64,000 bases of DNA from Micromonospora costi (GTDB lineage: Bacteria; Actinomycetota; Actinomycetes; Mycobacteriales; Micromonosporaceae): positions 558,001 through 622,000 of the forward strand of contig NZ_RBAN01000002.1 in NCBI RefSeq assembly GCF_003626655.1, given 5' to 3'. The position numbers were made by a program, and so were the translations under genes. Under the pieces are notes generated by a model, which was not told the origin of the DNA, did no database searches, and saw only the letters and a list, made by a program, of their open reading frames with translations. This document shows positions 9,034 through 17,513 of the stretch, in pieces; the stretch's first letter is position 1; every line of letters begins with the position of its first letter.

Positions 9034-9108
9034 GATCGACTCCACATCGCCGATCCGGCGAGGTCGGCGGGCCGTCGTTACCGCGATCTCGGCGATCCGG
9101 CGTGGATC
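9034..9108. repeat. 75-bp GATC-bounded palindrome, type B copy 1
   Basis: It runs from GATCGACTCCACATCGCC to GGCGATCCGGCGTGGATC. Arms pair through CATCGCCGA / TCGGCGATC-type blocks, with CGTTACCGCGA near the loop. Length is exactly 75 bp from GATC to GATC. Confidence 0.85.
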
Positions 9109-9208
9109 ATGCGCCGCCCGGACCGCCCCGCACAAGGCACCCGCCCGAACCCACCCGGAACCCGCTCAGGCGCCCCGGGTCTCACCCCACCCTCCGGCGA
9201 GCGCTGGT

Positions 9209-9283
9209 GATCGACTCGGCTTCCTTGAACTCGCGGTATCCGCCCCGCCCGAACAGCCCGACTTCCAGGAACCCGAGTCGATC
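9209..9283. repeat. 75-bp GATC-bounded palindrome, type A copy 2
   Basis: Nearly the same sequence as the element at 8904-8978 (GATCGACTCGGCTTCC to GGAACCCGAGTCGATC) and again exactly 75 bp. Its left arm is a better match to its own right arm than in copy 1 (CTCGG against CCGAG). Confidence 0.85.
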
Positions 9284-9341
9284 ACCAATCCGCCCCGGGC
9301 AACACGAGCGCCAGACGGGCTTGCCTTGCCCCCCACGGCTT

Positions 9342-9416
9342 GATCGACTCCAGATCGCCGATCTGGCGGGGTCGACAGGCCGTCGTTACCGCGATATCGG
9401 CGATCCGGTGTGGATC
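9342..9416. repeat. 75-bp GATC-bounded palindrome, type B copy 2
   Basis: It matches the element at 9034-9108, with GATCGACTCCAGATCGCC at the left and CGGCGATCCGGTGTGGATC at the right, and is exactly 75 bp. A shorter related half-element follows at about 9520-9545 (GATCGACCGATATCGG) without a right arm. Confidence 0.85.
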
Positions 9417-9582
9417 ATGCGCCGCCCGGCCCGCCCCGACCCGCACGATGCGCCCGCCCGAACCCGCGCCGGAACTCGCTCAGCCGCCCCGGGACCCACC
9501 TCACCCGGCGAGCGCTGGTGATCGACCGATATCGGCGATCTGGGAAGGACCACGCTCCCTGGCCCGCCCCCAGGTACGGCGA

Positions 9583-9626
9583 AGGCCCCGCCCTCGGCGA
9601 TCCGGAGATCGCGGAGGACGGGGCCT
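9583..9626 (-). terminator. rho-independent-type terminator of rpsA
   Basis: A long stem of AGGCCCCG, CCTC and GCGATC blocks pairs with GATCGC, GAGG and CGGGGCCT around a four-base loop (CGGA). It begins 16 bases after the rpsA stop codon. There is no U-tract, which is common for actinobacterial terminators. Confidence 0.75.
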
Positions 9627-9641
9627 GTCGTCGTCAGCGGG

Positions 9642-11129
9642 TCACTTGCCGCCGGCGAGCTTCTCCCGCAGAGCGGCGAGCGCCTCGTCGGTGGCGAGGG
9701 TGCCCGCGGGCTCCTCGGCCTGCCGGCTCGGGGCCGCGCTGGTGGTGGTGGCGCCACCGGTGACGGGCGGAGCCGGGTTGGCAGCGGCCTCGGCCTCGGC
9801 GGCGCGGGAGGTCTGCACCTGCTTCTGGTGCGCCTCCCAGCGCTGGCGCGCCTCGGCGTACTGCTGCTCCCAGGTCTCGCGCTGCTTCTCGTACCCCTCG
9901 AGCCACTCGCCCGTCTCCGGGTCGAAGCCCTCCGGGTAGATGTAGTTGCCCTCGGCGTCGTAGGTCGCGGCCATGCCGTAGAGGGTCGGGTCGAAGTGCT
10001 CCTCGCCCTCGACGAAGCCCTCGTTGGCCTGCTTGAGCGACAGCGAGATCCGGCGCCGCTCGAGGTCGATGTCGATGACCTTGACCATGACCTCGGAGCC
10101 GACCTGGACGACCTGCTCCGGGATCTCCACGTGGCGCTCGGCCAGCTCGGAGATGTGGACCAGGCCCTCGATGCCGTCGTCGACCCGGACGAACGCACCG
10201 AACGGCACCAGCTTGGTGACCTTGCCCGGCACGATCTGCTGGATCGCGTGGGTGCGGGCGAACTGACGCCACGGGTCCTCCTGCGTCGCCTTCAGCGACA
10301 GCGAGACCCGCTCGCGGTCCAGGTCGACGTCCAGGACCTCGACCTCGACCTCCTGGCCCACCTCGACGACCTCGGACGGGTGGTCGATGTGCTTCCAGGA
10401 CAGCTCGGAGACGTGCACCAGACCGTCCACGCCGCCGAGGTCGACGAACGCGCCGAAGTTGACGATCGAGGACACGACGCCCTTGCGGACCTGCCCCTTC
10501 TGGAGCTTGTTGAGGAACTCGGTGCGCACCTCGGACTGGGTCTGCTCCAGCCACGCCCGGCGGGACAGGACCACGTTGTTGCGGTTCTTGTCCAGCTCGA
10601 TGATCTTGGCCTCGAGCTCCCGCCCGACGTACGGCTGCAGGTCACGCACACGCCGCATCTCGACCAGGGAGGCGGGCAGGAAGCCGCGCAGCCCGATGTC
10701 GAGGATGAGGCCACCCTTGACCACCTCGATGACCGAACCGCGGACGACGCCGTCCTCGTCCTTGATCTTCTCGATCGTGCCCCAGGCCCGCTCGTACTGC
10801 GCCCGCTTCTTGGAGAGGATCAGGCGACCCTCCTTGTCCTCCTTCTGGAGGACGAGGGCCTCGATGTGGTCACCAACCGACACGACCTCGGCCGGATCCA
10901 CGTCGTGCTTGATCGACAGCTCCCGAGAGGGGATGACGCCCTCGGTCTTGTAGCCGATGTCGAGCAGGACCTCGTCCCGATCGACCTTGACGACGGTGCC
11001 TTCGACAATGTCGCCGTCGTTGAAGTACTTGATGGTCTCGTCGATCGCGGCGAGGAAAGCTTCCTCGGAGCCGAGGTCGTCGACGGTGACCTTGGTGGCG
11101 CTCGAGGGAGCCTCGATGCTGCTCGTCAT
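9642..11129 (-). CDS. rpsA: 30S ribosomal protein S1
   Basis: A 495-residue protein with four S1 RNA-binding domains, the actinobacterial form (E. coli has six). The domains start near GDIVEGTVVKVDRDEVLLDI, GVVRGSVIEVVKGGLILDIG, GQVRKGVVSSIVNFGAFVDL and PGKVTKLVPFGAFVRVDDG. S1 binds mRNA leaders on the 30S subunit and promotes translation initiation. The C-terminal about 120 residues are acidic and Gln/Ala-rich (EAHQKQVQTSRAAEAEAAAN). The start is ATG 11129, because the longer frame upstream to 11294 is unconserved. About 180 bp of leader lies between a candidate promoter and the start, room for the autoregulation known for rpsA in other bacteria. Confidence 0.97.
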   Translation of the reverse strand: MTSSIEAPSSATKVTVDDLGSEEAFLAAIDETIKYFNDGDIVEGTVVKVDRDEVLLDIGYKTEGVIPSRELSIKHDVDPAEVVSVGDHIEALVLQKEDKEGRLILSKKRAQYERAWGTIEKIKDEDGVVRGSVIEVVKGGLILDIGLRGFLPASLVEMRRVRDLQPYVGRELEAKIIELDKNRNNVVLSRRAWLEQTQSEVRTEFLNKLQKGQVRKGVVSSIVNFGAFVDLGGVDGLVHVSELSWKHIDHPSEVVEVGQEVEVEVLDVDLDRERVSLSLKATQEDPWRQFARTHAIQQIVPGKVTKLVPFGAFVRVDDGIEGLVHISELAERHVEIPEQVVQVGSEVMVKVIDIDLERRRISLSLKQANEGFVEGEEHFDPTLYGMAATYDAEGNYIYPEGFDPETGEWLEGYEKQRETWEQQYAEARQRWEAHQKQVQTSRAAEAEAAANPAPPVTGGATTTSAAPSRQAEEPAGTLATDEALAALREKLAGGK

Positions 11130-11316
11130 GTGGGCGGTTGCTCCGGTCGGATGGGATGTCACAGCAGGCGTGGTGTCGCGGTGACCCGGTCGCGCAGCGG
11201 ACCCGTCGCTTGGCACACCGAACGATTGCCAGATGTCATGATGTGGCGCCGTCAGTGGCTTCGTCGACCGCGCACCTGCTCCCTGCCGAGGCACACGATC
11301 CGCGAGCGCATCGTCT

Positions 11317-11347
11317 AGCCTACCTTGCGCATTACCACAGCGTGCAA
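11317..11347 (-). promoter_or_regulatory. candidate rpsA promoter
   Basis: On the minus strand TTGCAC (11347-11342) is followed after 19 bases by TAGGCT (11322-11317). The spacing is slightly long for a vegetative promoter but the hexamers are good for an actinobacterium. It would give a leader of roughly 180 nt before the rpsA ATG. The gap 11130-11507 holds no gene. Confidence 0.45.
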
Positions 11348-11507
11348 GCCCTCCCGCCTGCTCATCGCCTCGTGACCTGCGAAAGCCGAGAAATCACCCG
11401 GAATCCGTCCCGCCTGTCTCGTCCGTCACACGCGCCCCACCCGTACCGCAGGGCGACGCGCCGGGGTCCGCGCGCCGCGGCGGCCGGCGAGGCCCTAGCG
11501 TGAGCGG

Positions 11508-12311
11508 GTGGACGACGACAGCCGTGTGACCCGCCGCCGGGTCGCCGACGCCGAGGCCCGGGTGGCCAGCCGCCGCTGGTGGGACGCCGACGCCGACGAC
11601 TACCAGGCCGAACACGGCGCCTTCCTGGGCGACGTCGACTTCGTCTGGTGCCCGGAGGGGGTCCGCGAGGCCGACGTCCACCTCCTCGGCGACCTGGCCG
11701 GCGCCCGGATCCTGGAGGTCGGCTGCGGCGCCGCGGCCGCCGCCCGGTGGCTGGCCACGCAGGGCGCCCACCCGGTCGCCATGGACCTCTCCGCCGGCAT
11801 GTTGCGCCACGCCGCGCAGGCCGCCGACCGCAGCGGCGTACGCGTGCCGCTCGTGCAGGCCGACGCGCTCGCCCTGCCCTTCGCCGACGCGGCGTTCGAC
11901 ACCGCCTGCACGGCGTTCGGCGCGATCCCGTTCGTCGACGACTCGGCCGCGCTGATGCGCGAGGTGTTCCGGGTGCTGCGACCCGGCGCCCGCTGGGTCT
12001 TCTCGGTCACGCACCCGATGCGGTGGATCTTCCTCGACGACCCCGGCGAGGGAGGCCTGCGGGCGGTGCACTCGTACTTCGACCGCCGCCCGTACGTGGA
12101 GCAGGACGACGCCGGCGTGGCCACCTACGTCGAGCAGCACCGCACCCTGGGCGACCGGATCCGGGAACTGGTCGCCGCCGGGTTCCGCCTCGTCGACCTC
12201 GTGGAGCCGGAATGGCCGGAGGGACACGAGGGGATCTGGGGGCAGTGGAGCCCCCTGCGGGGCCGCCTCTTCCCCGGCACGGCGATCTTCGTGGCCGAGA
12301 AACCCGCGTGA
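11508..12311 (+). CDS. class I SAM-dependent methyltransferase
   Basis: A 267-residue protein starting at GTG 11508. Motif I of the Rossmann-like SAM fold is ILEVGCGAAAAARWL (near residues 69-83). It is followed by the acidic loop MDLSAGML, motif II/III ADALALPFADAAFDTA, and the post-motif region LREVFRVLRPGARWVFSVTHP. The C-terminal part (EPEWPEGHEGIWGQWSPLRG) resembles small-molecule methyltransferases of the UbiE/Methyltransf_11 type. It stands alone, divergent from rpsA. The substrate is unknown. Confidence 0.88.
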   Translation: MDDDSRVTRRRVADAEARVASRRWWDADADDYQAEHGAFLGDVDFVWCPEGVREADVHLLGDLAGARILEVGCGAAAAARWLATQGAHPVAMDLSAGMLRHAAQAADRSGVRVPLVQADALALPFADAAFDTACTAFGAIPFVDDSAALMREVFRVLRPGARWVFSVTHPMRWIFLDDPGEGGLRAVHSYFDRRPYVEQDDAGVATYVEQHRTLGDRIRELVAAGFRLVDLVEPEWPEGHEGIWGQWSPLRGRLFPGTAIFVAEKPA

Positions 12312-12394
12312 CGGCCGGCGTCGGACCACCGATCGCCGAGGTCGCCTCCTGACCGGCGTCGTTTCCGCCGGCCGGCCCCGGGTACCCCGACGGC

Positions 12395-12616
12395 ATGGCC
12401 GAGAAGAGGGAGTTCCGCAAGGGTGACCACGTCTCCTGGGCCAGTCACAGCGGCCGGGCGTACGGCGTGGTCAAGGAGAAACTGACCGAACGCACGCACG
12501 TACGCGGGCACGCCGTGAACGCGTCGGAGGACGAGCCGCAGTACCGGATCCGCAACGACGACTCCGGCCGGGACGTCGCCCACCGACCGGAGGTGCTGCG
12601 CCGTGAGCAGCGGTGA
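12395..12616 (+). CDS. DUF2945 (Tudor-like HVA1) small protein
   Basis: A 73-residue protein: KGDHVSWASHSGRAYGVVKEKL ... QYRIRNDDSGRDVAHRPEVLRR. This is the DUF2945 pattern (KGDxVxWxSxxGxxxGxV ... YxIxSDxSGxxAxHKPxxL), a Tudor-like beta-barrel fold of unknown biochemical role. It overlaps the following DUF3140 gene by 14 bases, so the two are very likely translated together. These two families often co-occur in bacteria, commonly near other stress-related small genes. Confidence 0.85.
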   Translation: MAEKREFRKGDHVSWASHSGRAYGVVKEKLTERTHVRGHAVNASEDEPQYRIRNDDSGRDVAHRPEVLRREQR

Positions 12617-13043
12617 CGACGGCCGCGACACCTACCGGGAGTTCACCGAGGCCGTGAACATGAAGCCCCGCGAGCTGTCGGCGTGGCTGGAGACCGACGA
12701 GTCCAAGCACGTGGGCTGGCGCCGGAAGGGCAGCCGGGGCGGCGAGTCGGTGGGGCACGAGTCCGGTCGGAAGATCATCGACCTGCTGCGCCGCAAGCGC
12801 GCCGACCTCTCCCAGGCCGACTTCCGGCACATGCGCAAGGTCGTCGGCTACGTCCGCCGACACATGGCCCAACGCCCCTCCGGTGACGTGCGCGACACCA
12901 AGTGGCGCTGGTCGCTCATGAACTGGGGGCACGACCCGCTCAAGGCACCGCTGCCGCCGCCGGGCGGCCCGTCCCGGCGCGCCCTGCAACGCCGCGGCGC
13001 CCCACCGAAGTCCCGCGGCGGCCCGGAGCGCCCGAACCGGTGA
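12603..13043 (+). CDS. DUF3140 family protein
   Basis: A 146-residue protein starting GTG at 12603, overlapping the end of the DUF2945 gene. The conserved core is EFTEAVNMKPRELSAWL, ETDESKHVGW, ESVGHESGRKIIDLLRRK and DFRHMRKVVGYVRRHMAQRP, as in DUF3140. The C-terminal 40 residues are Pro/Arg-rich and variable. Function is unknown. The basic character and the partner suggest a nucleic-acid-related or stress role, which is inference only. It converges with polA, 18 bp away. Confidence 0.85.
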   Translation: MSSGDDGRDTYREFTEAVNMKPRELSAWLETDESKHVGWRRKGSRGGESVGHESGRKIIDLLRRKRADLSQADFRHMRKVVGYVRRHMAQRPSGDVRDTKWRWSLMNWGHDPLKAPLPPPGGPSRRALQRRGAPPKSRGGPERPNR

Positions 13044-13061
13044 CATCGGCGGCGCCGGCCG

Positions 13062-15761
13062 TCAGTGGTCGGCGCTGTTCCAGTCCCGCCCCTCGCCGAC
13101 GGACACCTCCAGCGGCACCGACAGCGGGTACGCGCTGCCCATCTCCCGGCGCACCAACTCCTCGAGCACCTGCCGCTCGCCCGGCGCGACCTCGAACACC
13201 AGCTCGTCGTGCACCTGCAACAGCATCCGCGAGCCGAGCCCGGCCTCCTTCACCGCCGCGTCGACCCGCAGCATGGCGACCTTGATGATGTCCGCCGCGG
13301 AACCCTGGATCGGGGCGTTCAGCGCCATCCGCTCGGCGATCTCCCGCCGCTGCCGGTTGTCGCTCACCAGGTCCGGCAGGTAGCGGCGGCGGCCCAGGAT
13401 CGTCGAGGTGTAGCCGTCGTGCCGGGCCCGGGCCACCACCTCGCGCAGATAGTCGCGGACGCCGCCGAAGCCGGAGAAGTAGTCCTCCATGAGGCCCCGG
13501 GCCTCCTCGGTGCCGATCCCCAGCTGCTGGGACAGGCCGAACGCGCTCAACCCGTACGCCAGGCCGTAGTTCATCGCCTTGATCTTGCGGCGCTGGTCGG
13601 GCGTGACCTCGGCCAGCGGCACGCCGAACACCGACGAGGCGGTCGCCGCGTGGAAGTCGGCGCCGGAGTTGAACGCCTCGATCAGCGCGTCGTCCGACGA
13701 GAGGTGCGCCATGATGCGCATCTCGATCTGGCTGTAGTCGGCGGTGAGCAGGCACTCGTAGCCCTCACCCACCACGAACGCGCGGCGGATCCGCCGCCCC
13801 TCCTCGGTGCGGATCGGGATGTTCTGCAGGTTCGGCTCGGTGGAGGAGAGCCGGCCGGTGGCCGCCACCGTCTGGTTGAAGGTGGTGTGGATGCGCCCGT
13901 CGTCGGAGACCGACTTGAGCAGACCGTCGACCGTGGACTTCAACTTGGCCACGTCCCGGTGCCGCAGCAGGTGGGCCAGCACCGGGTGCGGGTTCTGCGC
14001 GTAGAGCCACTGCAACGCGTCGGCGTCGGTGGTGTAGCCGGTCTTGATCTTCTTGGTCTTGGGCAGGCCCAGCTCGCCGAAGAGGATTTCCTGCAACTGC
14101 TTCGGTGAGCCGAGGTTGAACTCCCGCCCGACCGCCTCGTACGCGCCCTGCGCGGCGGCCTTCACCTCGGCCGCGAAGTGCGCCTCCAACTCGGAGAGGT
14201 AGTGCGTGTCAGCGGCGATGCCGGTGCTCTCCATCCCCGCGAGCACCCGCATGAGCGGCAGCTCCACCCCGCTCATCAGCCGGGCGGACTGCTCGCCGTC
14301 GCGGGAGAGCTCGGCGTCGATCGCGTCGGCGAGGTCGAGCGTGGCCCGCGCCTGGAGCATGAGGTTCTGCTCGACCTCCCCGTCGGCGCCCAGCCCCTCC
14401 AGGGTCAGCTGGCCCGTGTCGGGGGCGTCGACGCGCAACTCCCGGTGCAGGTAGCGCAGGGCGAGGTCGGTCAGGTCGTAGGAACGCTGGTCGGGGCGGG
14501 CCAGGTACGCGGCGATCTGGGTGTCGCGGCTGATCCCCTCGAGCGACCACCCGTGCGCCGCGAACGCGAGCACCGCCGGCTTGCTGTCGTGCAGCACCTT
14601 CGGGCGCTCCCCGTCGGCGAGCCAACCGGCCAGGGCCGCCTCGTCGGCCGCGTCGAGCCGGCTCGGATCGAACCACACGGCGGCGCCGCCCGCGGTGGCC
14701 AGCGCCACGCCCAGCACGGAGGCGGTGTGCCGGCGGTTCGGGCCGGTGTCGAGCTTGACCGCCACCCCGACGGGTGTGCCGGCCGGGGCGTGCGTGTCGA
14801 GCCAGCCGGTCAGCGCGCCGGGCTCGGTGAGCACCTGGCCGGCCAGGTCGAAGCCCGCCTCCGCCTCCGGTTCCACCGCCTCCAGGTACTGGTAGAGCCG
14901 GTCGCGCAGGATGCGGAACTCCAGGGTGTCGAAGACCTGGTGCACGGCCTCCCGGTCCCAGCCCGGCCACCGCGCGTCCTCCGGACGCAGCGGCAGCTCC
15001 AGGTCGGAGACCAGGCAGTTGATCTCGTAGTTGCGGATCACATCGGCGAGACGCTCCCGCAGGCTGTCGCCGGCCTTGCCCTTGATCTCGTCGGCCCGGG
15101 CGACGACCCCGTCGACCCCGCCGTAGCTGGTGATCCACTTCGCGGCGGTCTTCGGGCCTACGCCGGGGACGCCGGGCAGGTTGTCGCTCGTCTCGCCCAC
15201 CAGGGCGGCCAGGTCGCGGTAGCGCTGCGGCGGCACACCGTACTTCGCCTCGACCGCGGCCGGATCCATCCGGGCCAGGTCGGAGACGCCCTTGCGCGGA
15301 TAGAGCACGGTGATGTGGTCGTCGACCAGCTGGTAGGCGTCCCGGTCACCGGTCGTGATCAGCACCGACATGCCCTGGTCGCGGGCCTGGCAGGCGAGGG
15401 TGGCGATGACGTCGTCGGCCTCGTAGCCCTCCTTCTCCACCACGGGGATCCGCAGCGCCGCGAGGACCTCCTTCACGAGGCTGACCTGACCCTTGAAATC
15501 CGTCGGCGTCTCGCTGCGGCCCGCCTTGTACTCCGCGTACTTCTCGGTGCGGAACGACCGCCGGGACACGTCGAAGGCGACGACGATGTGGGTCGGCTGC
15601 TCGTCGCGCAGCACGTTGATCAGCATCGAGGTGAAGCCGTAGACCGCGTTGGTCGGCTGGCCCGTCGTGGTGGAGAAGTTTTCCACCGGCAGGGCGAAGA
15701 ACGCCCGGTATGCCAGGGAGTGTCCGTCGACGAGGAGCAGGCGCGGCGTCGTAGCTGTCAC
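13062..15761 (-). CDS. polA: DNA polymerase I
   Basis: An 899-residue family A polymerase for Okazaki-fragment maturation and repair. The 5' nuclease domain fills residues 1 to about 300 (LLLVDGHSLAYRAFFA, GYEADDVIATLA, TGDRDAYQLV, GVPGVGPKTAAKW). The middle domain lacks the acidic D-x-E pair of the 3'-5' exonuclease (here KLDTGPNRRH), so proofreading is probably absent, as in other actinobacterial PolA. The polymerase domain has RTEEGRRIRRAF, LTADYSQIEMRIMAHL, the O-helix RRKIKAMNYGLAYG and QVHDELVFEV. The start is GTG 15761 without a Shine-Dalgarno sequence. A TAGAGT hexamer lies seven bases upstream, which suggests a leaderless mRNA. Confidence 0.97.
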   Translation of the reverse strand: MTATTPRLLLVDGHSLAYRAFFALPVENFSTTTGQPTNAVYGFTSMLINVLRDEQPTHIVVAFDVSRRSFRTEKYAEYKAGRSETPTDFKGQVSLVKEVLAALRIPVVEKEGYEADDVIATLACQARDQGMSVLITTGDRDAYQLVDDHITVLYPRKGVSDLARMDPAAVEAKYGVPPQRYRDLAALVGETSDNLPGVPGVGPKTAAKWITSYGGVDGVVARADEIKGKAGDSLRERLADVIRNYEINCLVSDLELPLRPEDARWPGWDREAVHQVFDTLEFRILRDRLYQYLEAVEPEAEAGFDLAGQVLTEPGALTGWLDTHAPAGTPVGVAVKLDTGPNRRHTASVLGVALATAGGAAVWFDPSRLDAADEAALAGWLADGERPKVLHDSKPAVLAFAAHGWSLEGISRDTQIAAYLARPDQRSYDLTDLALRYLHRELRVDAPDTGQLTLEGLGADGEVEQNLMLQARATLDLADAIDAELSRDGEQSARLMSGVELPLMRVLAGMESTGIAADTHYLSELEAHFAAEVKAAAQGAYEAVGREFNLGSPKQLQEILFGELGLPKTKKIKTGYTTDADALQWLYAQNPHPVLAHLLRHRDVAKLKSTVDGLLKSVSDDGRIHTTFNQTVAATGRLSSTEPNLQNIPIRTEEGRRIRRAFVVGEGYECLLTADYSQIEMRIMAHLSSDDALIEAFNSGADFHAATASSVFGVPLAEVTPDQRRKIKAMNYGLAYGLSAFGLSQQLGIGTEEARGLMEDYFSGFGGVRDYLREVVARARHDGYTSTILGRRRYLPDLVSDNRQRREIAERMALNAPIQGSAADIIKVAMLRVDAAVKEAGLGSRMLLQVHDELVFEVAPGERQVLEELVRREMGSAYPLSVPLEVSVGEGRDWNSADH

Positions 15762-15767
15762 GTGGCG

Positions 15768-15773
15768 ACTCTA
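15768..15773 (-). promoter_or_regulatory. candidate -10 element for leaderless polA mRNA
   Basis: TAGAGT on the minus strand ends seven bases before the GTG start of polA, the distance expected if transcription starts at the first base of the start codon. No ribosome binding site and no clear -35 hexamer are visible. Confidence 0.4.
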
Positions 15774-15821
15774 GCCCGTACCACCGACATCGCCGCCCTC
15801 CGCCACCGCCCGAGAAACGAC

Positions 15822-15860
15822 GGACGGCCGCCTCCGGGAAAGGTCCCGGGGCGGCCGTCC
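15822..15860 (-). terminator. terminator of the liv operon
   Basis: An outer perfect 11-bp stem (GGACGGCCGCC / GGCGGCCGTCC) stacks on an inner 6-bp stem (CCGGGA / TCCCGG) with a four-base loop. It begins 12 bases after the livF stop codon and lies between livF and the polA start. Confidence 0.85.
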
Positions 15861-15871
15861 GCGGTACGGCG

Positions 15872-16585
15872 TCAGGCCACGCCGAGGTACGCCTCCTTGA
15901 CCGCCGGGTCGTGCAGGAGCTCCTCACCGGAGCCCTCCTTCACGATCCGCCCGGTCTCCAGCACGTACCCCCGGTGCGCCCGGGAGAGCGCCTGCTGGGC
16001 GTTCTGCTCCACCAGCAGGATCGTGGTGCCCTGCTGGTTGATCTCCGTGATGATGTCGAAGATCTGCCGGATCACCAGCGGGGCCAGCCCCATCGACGGC
16101 TCGTCCAGCAGCAGGAGCTTGGGGCGGCTCATCAGCGCCCGACCGACCGCGAGCATCTGCTGCTCGCCGCCGGACAGGGTGCCTCCGGCCTGCTTGCGCC
16201 GCTCGGCGAGCCGGGGGAACAGCGTGAGCACCCGGTCCAGGTCGGCGGCGATGCCGGCGGAGTCCCGCCGGGTGTACGCCCCCATGTCCAGGTTCTCCAT
16301 CACCGTCATGCCCGGGAAGATCTGCCGCCCCTCGGGCGACTGGCACAGACCCCGAACGACCCGCAGGTCCGCCCGCAGCTTGCTGATGTCCTCACCGTTG
16401 AAGGTGATCTTCCCGCCGGAGAGCGACCGGGTGCCGGAGATGGCCCGCATGGTGGTGGTCTTGCCGGCGCCGTTCGCGCCGATCAGGGCCACCACCTCGC
16501 CCTCGTTGACGGTGAGGCTGATGCCGTGCAGCGCCTCGATCCGGCCGTAGGCAACGGTGACGTTCTCGAGCTCAAGCAGCGTCAT
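15872..16585 (-). CDS. livF: branched-chain amino-acid ABC transporter, ATP-binding protein LivF
   Basis: A 237-residue ATPase: Walker A GANGAGKTTT (residues 33-42), Q-loop LCQSPEGRQIFPGMTV, signature LSGGEQQML, Walker B LLLLDEPSMGLAP and the H-switch nearby (VEQNAQQAL, where LivF has no His). It pairs with LivG to power import of Leu/Ile/Val or related substrates through LivHM. Last gene of the operon, overlapping the end of livG by 14 bases, and followed by a strong terminator. Confidence 0.94.
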   Translation of the reverse strand: MTLLELENVTVAYGRIEALHGISLTVNEGEVVALIGANGAGKTTTMRAISGTRSLSGGKITFNGEDISKLRADLRVVRGLCQSPEGRQIFPGMTVMENLDMGAYTRRDSAGIAADLDRVLTLFPRLAERRKQAGGTLSGGEQQMLAVGRALMSRPKLLLLDEPSMGLAPLVIRQIFDIITEINQQGTTILLVEQNAQQALSRAHRGYVLETGRIVKEGSGEELLHDPAVKEAYLGVA

Positions 16586-17513
16586 CGACGGACTCCCCCA
16601 GGTACGCGGCGATCACCTTCGGGTTGCGACTCACGTCGGCGGGCGCCCCCTCGGCGATCTTCCGGCCGAACTCCAGCACCACGATCCGGTCGGTGACACC
16701 CATGACCAGCCGCATGTCGTGCTCGATGAGCAGCACGGTCAGGCCCATGTCACGGATCTTGCGGATCAGGGTGAGCAGCTCCTCCTTCTCCGCCGGGTTG
16801 AAGCCGGCGGCCGGCTCGTCCAGGCAGATCAGCTTCGGCTCGGTGGCCAGCGCCCGGGCGATCTCGAGGCGGCGCTGGTAGCCGTACGGCAGGTTGCGCG
16901 CCTCGTCGTTGGCCCGGTCGGCGATCCCCACGAAGCGCAGCAGCGCCAGGGCCTTCGCCTCGGCAGCCCGCTCCTCGAGGATGTGCCGCGACAGGCCGAA
17001 CGTCTTGGCGAACGACCGCCGCACCTGCTGCCACGTCCGGACGATGCCGGACTCGGCCGTGACCTGAGGCAGCTCCTCCGGCTTCGGCCGCACCCGGTAG
17101 AGCCGGAACAGCGCACCCGGCACGCTGGTCTTGTGCCGCGAGTCAGTCCCGACCATGACGTTCTCCAGCGCCGTCATCTCGGGGAAGAGACGGATGTTCT
17201 GGAACGTCCGGGAAATGCCGAGCTGGCTGATCTGGTGCGGCTTGCGGCCGGTCACCTTCTGGCCCCGGAACCGGACCGCCCCGGACGTCGGCCGGTACAC
17301 CCCGGTCATCACGTTGAAGCAGGTCGTCTTCCCGGCGCCGTTCGGCCCGATCAGTCCGAGGATCTCGCCCTCGTGGATCTGGAAGTTGACCCCGTCGAGG
17401 GCGACCACACCGCCGAAGCGGAGCGTCACGTCGTCAATCTCGAGCAACAGCGGCCGCGGTCCCGGCTGGGCCGGGATCTTCGGCGCCGACGTGCTGGTGG
17501 TCTCGTCAGACAT
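16572..17513 (-). CDS. livG: branched-chain amino-acid ABC transporter, ATP-binding protein LivG
   Basis: A 313-residue ATPase (start ATG 17513). A frame upstream to 17543 is open, but ATG 17513 fits the 8-base overlap with the livM stop. Walker A is GPNGAGKTTCFNV, signature LPYGYQRRLEIARAL, Walker B LICLDEPAAGFNP and H-switch LIEHDMRLV. There is an actinobacterial insert of about 40 residues (PGALFRLYRVRPKPEELPQV) between the Q-loop and the signature. Cytoplasmic, acting as a heterodimer with LivF. Confidence 0.94.
   Translation of the reverse strand: MSDETTSTSAPKIPAQPGPRPLLLEIDDVTLRFGGVVALDGVNFQIHEGEILGLIGPNGAGKTTCFNVMTGVYRPTSGAVRFRGQKVTGRKPHQISQLGISRTFQNIRLFPEMTALENVMVGTDSRHKTSVPGALFRLYRVRPKPEELPQVTAESGIVRTWQQVRRSFAKTFGLSRHILEERAAEAKALALLRFVGIADRANDEARNLPYGYQRRLEIARALATEPKLICLDEPAAGFNPAEKEELLTLIRKIRDMGLTVLLIEHDMRLVMGVTDRIVVLEFGRKIAEGAPADVSRNPKVIAAYLGESVDDAA

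Larger units (their letters stand above)
8904..9540. repeat. tandem array of a ~305-bp macro-unit carrying two kinds of 75-bp palindrome
   Basis: Palindromes alternate in type: A at 8904, B at 9034, A at 9209, B at 9342, then a truncated element at 9520. A-to-A distance is 305 bp and B-to-B distance is 308 bp. The spacers are also similar: each A is preceded by CTCCGGCGAGCGCYGGT, and each B is followed by a GCGCCGCCCGG stretch. This is therefore a duplication of the whole unit, with about 2.3 copies. No gene is present. Confidence 0.8.

Noticed and set aside
8653..9521. Open frames with repeated peptides (RSPISRAGRAPDA, DRLQIADLAGST and similar) between coaE and rpsA
   Set aside because: The peptide repeats are translations of the 75-bp DNA palindromes; no ribosome binding sites.
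8904..9540. CRISPR array
   Set aside because: Repeats are palindromes spaced 130-178 bp apart with similar spacers, not unique 30-40 bp spacers, and no cas gene is present.
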